Assembly: GCA_029532415.1 (NCBI GenBank)
Contig: JAQOTA010000064.1
Coordinates: 1 to 64,000, forward strand
Source: Marasmius tenuissimus
Lineage: Eukaryota > Basidiomycota > Agaricomycetes > Agaricales > Marasmiaceae
Length of the DNA: 64,000 bases
Direction: 5' to 3'
The position numbers and the translations under genes are program-made. Positions within the stretch are counted from its first letter, which is position 1, and every line of letters starts with the position of its first letter. The notes beneath the pieces were generated by a model. That model was not told the DNA's origin. It ran no database searches and was given only the letters and a program-made list of their open reading frames with translations. Positions 9,352 through 17,618 of this stretch are shown in pieces.

Positions 9352-11057
9352 TGGAATGCTTCAGTAATTACTGGGTAGTCCCTCCACAGCCAACGCAAGA
9401 ATGGATCGATGAAAATCCGTACTCGGAGGATCATAGATCTGAATACGCAAAGAACCAAGATTATGAGCTTCTGAAGATTAGGAAGTACTTAGAGCACCCG
9501 CTTTCGAGTTCGCTGCACATGCCTAAGTCGGCTAAGCAGAAGTTCATCGCGAAGTGTAGTCGTTATGCTTTGTACGACGATAGGATGTATAAGTTGAATC
9601 TGGACGGCACTGGTCAGCACAAGCTGATAGTGAGCAAAGAGAAAAGGGTGTGGATGATGTCGGCAGCTCATGATAAATGTGGGCATAAGGGTTTATATGC
9701 GACAATGGACCTCATAGACAAGAGGTTCTGGTGGCCTGACATCGAGGGAGATGTAGAATGGTTCATCAAATCGTGCAAAACCTGCCAGGAGCGCACCATG
9801 ACACTTCAGAAACTGCCTCCGACCTTGACTTATACACCTTCATTATTCCAAAAGATCCATATTGATGTTATGAAGATGACACCTGCCAGCAACGGGTGTC
9901 AAAACATTATACACGGAAGATGTGCGCTTAGTAGTTGGCCCGAAGCACGAGCGGTGAAGAGAGAATCAGCTCGGAGCATTGGGGAATGGCTATTTGAAGA
10001 TATCATTTGTCGCTGGGGATGTCCTGAAGAAATAGTGTCGGACAATGCTCCTCAGATGACGAATGTTCTAAAGTGGGTAGAAGAGAAGTATGGTATACGA
10101 GGGATCAAAATCTCGCCGTACAACTCCCCTGCGAATGGAAAGATTGAGAGAGCACATCTGATTATAAGAGAAGCGTTAGTACGGGCTACTAATGATGATC
10201 TGAAGAAGTGGTGGTGGTTTTTGAAACCAGTACTATGGGCTGACAGGGTAACTGCTCGTCGGGGCCTCGGATGCTCGCCCTACTTCTTAGTAACTGGTGC
10301 GGAACCGATACTACCGTTGGATATAGTTGAGTCTACTTGGTTAGTAAGGACACCTGAACGCATTCTCACTTATGGGGAGCTACTGGGCTTTCGAGCCGTG
10401 GCTTTGGCTAAACACCGAACCCATGTGGAGGAGATGATTACTAGGGTGGACGCCAACAAGCGACAGGCACTTCGGCAGTTTGAAAAGCAGCACCAGAACA
10501 GATTAAGGAATTATAATTTCGCTCCTGGAACGTTGGTACAGGTGCGGAATTCACCTATAGAAATGAGCTTGGATAGAAAGATGTATCCAAGATACCTAGG
10601 GCCCCTGATTGTAATAAGACGGACCCGTGGAGGTTCGTACATTCTGGCGCAAATGGATGGCACGGTCCTCCGAGGCAAGGTTGCTGCGTTCAGGGTATTA
10701 CCCCATGTTTCGCGGTATAAACCTATAGGCTTGCCGGAGAATATCCAAGAATTGATAGACATTTCTAAAGAGAGATTGGATGAATTAATCGAAGAAGAGG
10801 AAGATGGTAGTAGGGATGGTACGGACTATGCCTTCCCTAACCTTCCATCTCTTCGAGGAGACTTTGAGACCTATGAAGATGATGAAGTGCCGGATGTTGC
10901 TTCGGAGGCTGAAGGAGAAGAAGATCTAGCCTCAGAAGAGCCTAGAAAATCTAAACGAACCATAAGACCGACAGAAAAGGTGGTGGCACAGGCTAACTTC
11001 TGGATATCCAGCAACAGAGGCATGAATAAGAGGATATGTGTACCCATAGAATTCTGA
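9231..11057 (+). CDS. int: Integrase
   Basis: The zinc-binding HHCC region starts near 9669 (HDKCGHKG) with its CKTCQE pair near 9772. The DDE core has HIDVMKM (about 9862), VSDNAPQM (about 10035) and ANGKIERAH (about 10130). A GPY/F-like module follows (YLGPLIVIRRTRGGSY, near 10590), then an acidic tail ending near VPIEF. There is no chromodomain, unlike the element at 55136. The enzyme inserts element DNA into the host genome. The first in-frame codon is TTG, because the ORF is really the continuation of pol after a -1 shift near 9223. Confidence 0.92.
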   Translation: MFKLATSEEDFRDELQAAEEDARVWTCQVQDHMRQFGSEVMECFSNYWVVPPQPTQEWIDENPYSEDHRSEYAKNQDYELLKIRKYLEHPLSSSLHMPKSAKQKFIAKCSRYALYDDRMYKLNLDGTGQHKLIVSKEKRVWMMSAAHDKCGHKGLYATMDLIDKRFWWPDIEGDVEWFIKSCKTCQERTMTLQKLPPTLTYTPSLFQKIHIDVMKMTPASNGCQNIIHGRCALSSWPEARAVKRESARSIGEWLFEDIICRWGCPEEIVSDNAPQMTNVLKWVEEKYGIRGIKISPYNSPANGKIERAHLIIREALVRATNDDLKKWWWFLKPVLWADRVTARRGLGCSPYFLVTGAEPILPLDIVESTWLVRTPERILTYGELLGFRAVALAKHRTHVEEMITRVDANKRQALRQFEKQHQNRLRNYNFAPGTLVQVRNSPIEMSLDRKMYPRYLGPLIVIRRTRGGSYILAQMDGTVLRGKVAAFRVLPHVSRYKPIGLPENIQELIDISKERLDELIEEEEDGSRDGTDYAFPNLPSLRGDFETYEDDEVPDVASEAEGEEDLASEEPRKSKRTIRPTEKVVAQANFWISSNRGMNKRICVPIEF

Positions 11058-11877
11058 TTTCGCGGATGCCTAAGTGGGGCTGAGCGAGAGCGTTGGGGTG
11101 GTGGTTATGTGATCAGGAATAAATCGAAAATTTAAAAAGTGGATTTCTGGATGATTTGAAGCATTTGCGAGAAAATTTTCGGGTGTCAAAATTTTGAAAA
11201 TGATTTCGCGATTGTGAGCCTTCTAGAAGGCCTAGGAAGAAGTTAGCATTGGATTTGGGCTCCGGCAGATGAGGGCTTTCTGTGGCTAGTACTTGCGTAC
11301 TATGGGAACTTCTGTGGCCTTAGATCGCTTCTGCAGGCCTAACCGTTGATCCTACCAAGGATCTATAGTAGTAGAAACGTGCGGAAAAGCCAGGAGCTTC
11401 TCTTGATCCCAGATGTGAACGCGAAAATCGGTGCGACCAAAATTGAGCGCGCTAGAGCGTATATACTGTTTCTAGCCGTGGGAACCATAGAAATGATGGG
11501 CGCTCTCCTTGGGAGCGAATGCGGATTCAAATTCTGCGTATCCTACATATTTCGCATTTTGGCGAGGATGCGACCTCGCGCGAGCGAGAGTAATTTGGAT
11601 ATTAAGCGCCGAGAACTGCGATTTTGATGGGGCTGAAGGTCTCATCGGAAAGAGGAGAAAATTCTCTATAAAATAGTGCTGAATTCGGACTTGTATGGAT
11701 AAGAACTCATAGAGATATGAGCCGTGCAAGGTTCCGCGAGTCGAAACCACTCGAGAAAATAGGCATTTTAGAAATTCAGGATTTTGGGGATTATATGGAT
11801 AGAAGGACTCCTTTTGAGTCCAGTGATGCATTCACAGTGGTGTATCTAGGTCTACACGACGGTCTAGAGTCTATATA
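11058..11877 (+). other. Non-coding spacer after integrase
   Basis: I see no convincing gene here on either strand. The region is AT-richer near 11120-11220, with runs such as GAAAATTTTCGGG and TTTTGAAAATG. It separates the convergent ends of integrase (sense, stop 11057) and gene B (antisense, stop 11878), so it probably holds the 3' ends of both transcripts. I could not identify polyadenylation signals with confidence. Confidence 0.5.
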
Positions 11878-13252
11878 CTACGCAGCGGAAGTGTTGGAGG
11901 AGCTAGCAGTTGCTTCGGAGGCGGGGTGGACAACCGCTTCGGAGGCGTTGCCGTTCAGCCCCATCTTGGAAAGATGAATTCGGTTGACCTCTTCCAACTG
12001 CTTCTGAACGAAGGAATACTGGCCGCTATAGTACTTAGTAGCGTGTGCGAGAGTGTTGAGCTCGGACTTGAGGAAGTTGGCGATCGACAGATAGGTCGGA
12101 GCCTCTAGAGCCTCTAAGTTCAAGAAAGGCACCAGGGAAGCGAAACGGTCGACTTGTTGTCCTTCGGTAATACGCTCAAGGGCCTCAGCTGAATATCAGA
12201 GATTGAGAATGTGTCTAGAGGAAGAGGAAAGACGAGCGCACCAGGAGATTCGGCTTGAAGATTGCTGAAAGCAGGTTCAATGCGGGTCTTCTTGAATGCA
12301 GGAAGCTTGCCGCGAGCCTTAGAGATGTAATAGATCGCCTTTGAGTATGCGTTCGACTCGGTGCAAATGCCAGGGATAGCATCGTAAGGAAGGCTTACCG
12401 TAGCACCGCGGATGTTGGAACTTTTCTTCTGAGAATCCAGGATGGTCAGAAACAAGCTTCGGAAGTGGTTCAGGGCCAAACACGTACGGGACCGGCGACA
12501 ATTTCAATGTTGGGGACAGCGTGAATGCTGGCCTGGAGACCTTCAACGTTGCCACCATCGACCATCTGAGGAATGGATGTAACATGAGAAGAAGATAGGA
12601 AATGAACAGGGGATCACACACCTTGGTGTCGCCCTGAAGGTCGATAAGGTCTCCATCGGAGACATCATCGTCTTCAACTGTGGCAGGAGACTTGGGGTTG
12701 GACCTCTGAAGTGAAGGATGAGGAGCGAGCAAGCCTCGGAAGTGTAAAAGATACTTACGGTGCGACGCTTGCGGGAGATGGTGGAAGCCTTCTCTTTCTC
12801 CTTCTCGGCTTTTTCCTTCTCTTTCTCCAAGTTGTTCGCCAACTTCTGAACATGGGTAGCGAACGACTGAACCTTGTCGAAGTTGGCAGGAAGAGAGAAA
12901 GCAGGCAGTTCCGCAGAAACCAGGAGAACATAATCCACGGCGCTGCGGAACATGATCAGAGCCTTGTCATTAGCAGCAAGTTCGGCGGCCATGATAGGGT
13001 GAGTCTGTAAAAAGCATAGAAGTTAATGAGAAAGAAAAGGAGAAAAGAATATGATAAACGTACTAAGAAAGTAGCCAAGTCGGTGGCGATCATGGGGCCG
13101 AACTTGGATTTGGTGGAGATGGCGTCCTTAACATCGTTCATCTTCTCTCGAAGAGTAGCAGCATAAGTGTCAGGATCGAATGGCATAAAAGCACCTTCGG
13201 AGGCAGCAGTGCCGCCACCGATGGTACGACGTCCAGGAGGTTTGACAGACAT
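11878..13252 (-). CDS. Antisense gene B: 6-exon gene, 364 aa, unknown
   Basis: I do not recognise the family. Exons on the minus strand are 13252-13064, 13004-12759, 12705-12622, 12565-12488, 12428-12242 and 12188-11878. All introns are GT..AG and 53-59 bp. The exons sum to 1095 nt, exactly 364 codons plus stop. The protein starts MSVKPPGRRTIGGG. It has a helical N-terminal half, a Lys/Glu-rich coiled-coil-like stretch (about residues 118-138) followed by a basic RKRRT, an acidic stretch (VEDDDVSDGDLIDL), and a helical C-terminal part (PTYLSIANFLKSEL). There are no membrane segments or catalytic motifs that I can see. A TATA box lies about 107 bp upstream in a block shared with gene A. Confidence 0.82.
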
Positions 13253-13358
13253 GTGGCAAAAAGATGGGAGATGAGATTGGGAAGGACAAACTTCGCAAGG
13301 AATGATGGGCAAGAGAACGACTGTGTGTCGATGGGCGGACGAGGCGAAGATAGCTAGT

Positions 13359-13374
13359 CTTTTATACCTCAGAA
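13359..13374 (-). promoter_or_regulatory. Promoter of antisense gene B
   Basis: On the minus strand the sequence reads GCTTCTGAGGTATAAAAGAC, with TATAAAAG about 107 bp before the ATG at 13252. The same block, with one base inserted and one changed, precedes gene A at 17159-17175. Two genes in one element sharing this arrangement argues for dedicated antisense promoters. Confidence 0.68.
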
Positions 13375-14034
13375 GCACATGGACGTCGGGAATTTAGGGA
13401 TCTCAGGTCCCTACGAAGTAAAGAAAATTTTGCGAGTCCGGAACAATGGGTAAACTGCCTATCAACGGGGACGTTGATTTTCTTTTGCTTTGGGGGAGAG
13501 GGACTAAGATTTTGCGATTTCAACGAATAAGCGCCCTCGGAGTCAAATAATTTGACCTTGAGAATTTGAGCGCATTTGACGGTTCGGAGGTGCCTGAACA
13601 GAGTGGCTCTGAACCACAAGGATGATAAAACCGAGCTTCGGAAGCTCTAGCCATCGGCCGAGCGAAGTCCTGAAGACAGAATTAACGAATGGGAACGGAA
13701 AAGAAAACCACTCGTACGCCTCGGCTTGATAGATTTTCAAGTCTGGAAGCGTCACAATGAACTTAAAGTCGGAAGAGCCTTCGAGGCTCAAGACTGGGAT
13801 TCACACCAGAACTGAAAGACAAGATATGAAGATGTTATAAGTCCCATAGGGACGAAGGAATAGATAATGATACAAAATTTAAAGTCCAGGGGACTACGAA
13901 CTATTCAAGAAATAAAGTACTTAATAAAGTACTGAGGAAGTTGAAAATACAGAATTTAAAGTCCAAGGGACTGTATGCTACACAAGAAATAAGGTACAAG
14001 AGTACCCGGATAGATCTAAAGACGGAGCTATATT
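13375..14034 (-). other. Spacer between antisense genes A and B
   Basis: No credible ORF is present. The stretch holds a second copy of the polypurine tract (13483-13499), two near-repeats of the type AATTTAAAGTCC (near 13877 and 13950), and a perfect GAGCTTCGGAAGCTC palindrome near 13633. It lies between the stop of gene A and the promoter of gene B. Confidence 0.5.
13483..13499 (+). other. Second (central) polypurine tract
   Basis: TTTTGCTTTGGGGGAGA here is identical to the 17 bases directly before the 3' LTR (17602-17618). The match continues upstream in weaker form (CGGGGACG in both). Such a tract could prime a second plus strand, as central polypurine tracts do in lentiviruses and Ty1. 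It could also mark an old junction where the gene A module was added. Confidence 0.6.
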
Positions 14035-17000
14035 TCAATCGAGAGAAAACAAGAGACCACCCTTCTAAGGCAAGCACTTAGTAAAAGGAGGTGAAGAAAG
14101 TGGAAAAGAGGACTTACACGAGAAGGACCAGCAGCAGGGGCGGGAGTGCCAGTAGGGAACTCGGAAGTGGAAGGGATCATCAGAACGTCACCCTGAGCCT
14201 GGTTCCGAAGGTAGGGGGTGCCATCTGTGTGCCGACCAAACTGAAAAGGTTCGGGGAGTTCAGAGAAGTCCCATCCGAAAACCGAGCATAGCTGCATGAT
14301 AGTCGGCATGCTGAGCTGGAAGTTGGGGTCGTTGCGGGAGAGAACTCGAAGTATGTCTCGAGGGTCGCGACAGCACTCCCGAAGCTTTGCAACCAAAGCG
14401 GCATCACGATCGGCGAGCCGTTGGATCTCGGTGTCCAAATCGTTCCGAGTGTTGATAAGCCTCTCGACGGTGCGCCGACCATTGGCGATCTCCTCGAATT
14501 GACGGCTCAGTCCTAAGAAAAAGAGGATCAGAACTGTAGGAAATGGACGGGGAAAGACACGTACCAGCCTCACTACTTTCACCCCAGCCTGCGCAGAGCT
14601 CCTTCATCTTGTCGAACTCCTCGGAAGGACAGCTCATTACGCATGATAGCTTCTTCTGCACGCAGAAGAGACACTTCCGTGAGTTGGAGAGATGTTGGTC
14701 GTCGTCGGCAGGAAATGGAACGCAAGTCTCCGGGTGAAGCACACAGCTAAAGCACACCAGCTTTGAGCGACCCAGAGCAGGCTGAAGTAAGAATCAGAGT
14801 CAAGACTCAAGAAAGGAATAAGGCAGAAGTACTCACTGCACGCATTGGAGCCGTGGCGTTAACAAAGTGGTTAACGTGGAGGTCAAGTTGACCTGGGACC
14901 GAGAGGTAGCCACGGAGGTCTGTGGGACAAGATCAGAGGTGATAAAGAAGAGAACGAATAAGGGAAACTTACCTTGGATGACTCCGTCGGGGACCCCAGA
15001 TTGACCTTTCACCAAGAAGTAACCATTGACGGGGTCCCAGAACTCGGACTTTTCCTCGTCGGCGTTGTTGGTACCAGGCAGAGAAGTCCAAAGCGGAGCA
15101 GGCTAGAAGTGTGTCAGAACCATGGGAAGGAATCAGAGAAATTAAAATAAAGACTCACCAACTTATTGGGGGTGCCCAAGACAGAGTCCGCGTCGCGGAT
15201 TTCCATATCGTCGGGAGATTTGAAGTCAGGAGGAGGTGTTCCGTACTGAGGGCGCTCGTAGAAACGCGCACGAGAACGGGAGCCGGAGTGCTTATGAGCT
15301 GGCCCCTTCCCCTTTGCCTTGCTGGAGGTCTTCGCCTTCTTAGGAGGAGGAGAGTCAGATCCGCTAGACTCCCCATCTTCAGAAGCGGGAGCTGCCGCAG
15401 CAGACATCGAGCGAGCTCGAGTAGAATGCTGAGGCTCCGGGGTGGATTCGCGCTTCCGCTTTGAGGTCAAAGGACCAGATGAGGGACGCATCTGAGGATA
15501 AAAAGGATGAGAAGAAAGAATGACTGAGCCAAGAAAAGAAAACTTACGGTAGGTATGACCGCCGTTGAACTACCTGGACGCCTCGGAGCGTTCACCGTTC
15601 GGCCAATTCGAGTCTGAAGGAAACTAAGTTAGGCCAAAGAAACTGGAGTGAAGGAGAAGAGGAAATAACCTTGATTACCGCTGCGGAAGGAGGGATCGGA
15701 GGTGGGGTTTCTGAACGAGGACGAGGAACTCGGGGGTTCCCCAAGTTCTTCAGGGCTGACAGAGCCTCCCGTCGCTCCTTAACCTCACGACTAGACATGG
15801 AGTGTTCCTCGATGTCTTTGTCGTCCTCCTCTCCATCACCGGCCTCGTCGTCGATGGCCATGTTATTCTGAATGGATAAGAAGTTAGAATTGAGAATGGA
15901 AACAGGAGTTAGATGTGCTTACCGCAGTGAAACCCCCATCAGCTGATGGTTCGGAAGCATCGACCACAGACATTTCAATATCCTCATGGTCGGTACGAGA
16001 TATGAGGGGACGAGTCTGGATTGATGGAGCTGTCTCCCCCTCATCGTCAGAATCAGCATCTGAGGAAGAAGATGCAGATCGGCGCTGTCACAAGGGAGTT
16101 AATAACTGAGTTAGAAACAAGGAAGGAATATGAGGACTTACCCTAGATCGAGGACCCCAGTGTTGATGATTCGGAGACACAGGATGACGGATACGAGGTC
16201 GACGGTGAGAGGGAGGGAAGATCGGAGTTGGCATGATGTCTCCGAGGCGTTGAGAAAGAACGAACCTGTTGATTTCCTCCGCGGAAGCTGGAGGAGGCTC
16301 AAAGTCGTTGTCGTCTGAGGAGGAAGCACCGGCCTGAGGGTCTTCAGGCGGATCAGGGACAACGTAGGATGAGCCGCGAGACGAGGAATCGTGAGTGGGG
16401 ACATGCTCCTCCGAAACGCTGACTGCGTCGGAGGAGTCATCGTCAGAGCTTCCGCGCTCAACAACCCTGGATGGGCCAGCCTGAACAGTATCGTTGTCGT
16501 CGTCGCTGGCATCGACGTCGATGGTACCAAGGTGTTGAGAAGGAGCCGGCGGTGTGGAGGGCTTCAGGGACAAGAAATGACGGTCCATGGCGGCGTCAGG
16601 AAGCTTGGAAAGGTCGAAGGGCTGTATAGGAAGGAATTAATGGAAATAGAAATAAAGAAAGGAGGGGCCGAGCTTACAGAACAGCCGTGCCGCCGAAGCT
16701 TGTTACGCTGAGAATGCGACTGAGGCCACCAACCTTTGACAGCCTTCTTGAACGGTTCGGAGGCGTTGAAATGTGAATGACAAGCGTCAAAGAGGGTAAG
16801 GATGAAGGAACCGGCAAAGGTGTCCTCCATCCCTCCACTCTCTGATCGGAGCCGGGAAAGTTGAAGCTGAAGTAGATATTCAGTCAAACAGAATGAGAGG
16901 AATGAAGGGAAATTCATCACCAAGATCCTCTTGTGCTTGGTGAACAGCTCGCGGAGCTCGGTGCGAGAATTGCTCTGGTGGAGAGCGGCGCCGAGTTTGC

Positions 17001-17103
17001 GGAAAGTAAGGAGAAAGTCATAGAGGGGAGAGATGAAAGGAAAGAAATCGGCAGGGATGTCGTAGTTTTGAAGGGCGAGGGTGACGAGGTTCGGAGGAGC
17101 CAT
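14035..17103 (-). CDS. Antisense gene A: 12-exon gene, 821 aa, Zn2Cys6-like
   Basis: I do not recognise the family. Minus-strand exons are 17103-16921, 16866-16678, 16621-16142, 16084-15923, 15867-15670, 15613-15548, 15491-15159, 15102-14973, 14919-14837, 14781-14565, 14512-14118 and 14064-14035. All 11 introns are GT..AG and 52-57 bp; the exons sum to 2466 nt, exactly 822 codons. Residues 1-124 form a helical domain (MAPPNLVTLALQNYDI). Residues 125-537 are Ser/Asp/Pro-rich and look disordered, with basic patches (SKRKRES, PPPKKAK). CX2CX6C at about 618-628 and again at 645-655 resemble a Zn2Cys6 cluster with a long 16-residue loop. A coiled-coil-like region follows (about 685-735). A nuclear, DNA-associated role is inferred. 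Confidence 0.88.
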
Positions 17104-17158
17104 TGGGGAGTCTGCGGAAGTGGGGAAAATATGGGGACTTAGCGAGAAAAACGCAAGT

Positions 17159-17175
17159 CTTATATAGCCTCAGAA
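17159..17175 (-). promoter_or_regulatory. Promoter of antisense gene A
   Basis: On the minus strand the block reads GCTTCTGAGGCTATATAAG, with TATATAAG about 56 bp before the ATG at 17103. The GCTTCTGAGG-TATA-AAGACT arrangement is shared with gene B (13359-13374). Confidence 0.7.
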
Positions 17176-17601
17176 GCACCCCCTCGGCTAAGTTCAAAAC
17201 TCAACCACAACCGCCACATTCGGCAATTTGCGTGACCTACGGGAATAGCCGACGGGAACCTTCGCAGTCTGACTCAACTATGACTTCAGAGGCTGACTGA
17301 TGGACTTAGAAATATTCGTGACTTGGAAGTTGAACCATTCGAAGTCACTAGGATGATTGGAAGTTCACTCAATTTGGAAATGGAATATTGGGGAAGGTTC
17401 TGGGACCCGGGTAAGATCAGATCGCCCTAGCAACGAGTGATCGGCCATACTCTGACCAGCGGAAATTAATTGGAAGACATACCTCTGAAGAACAGAGGGT
17501 CGGAAGTCGTCTGATGGCGTGGGAAACCGTCAATAAAGAAAGAAGGATGCGCGCTAAAACCCCTCTGCTCGTACAAACACTAGACCGGGGACGGTCTGGA
17601 T

Positions 17602-17618
17602 TTTTGCTTTGGGGGAGA
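17602..17618 (+). other. 3' polypurine tract
   Basis: TTTTGCTTTGGGGGAGA directly abuts the TG of the 3' LTR, the expected plus-strand priming site. The same 17 bases recur at 13483-13499. Confidence 0.8.

Larger units (their letters stand above)
17104..17618 (-). other. Upstream region of gene A and 3' end of interior
   Basis: No gene is seen. The region holds the gene A promoter (17159-17175), then about 420 bp of plain sequence ending in the 3' polypurine tract at 17602-17618. Confidence 0.5.
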
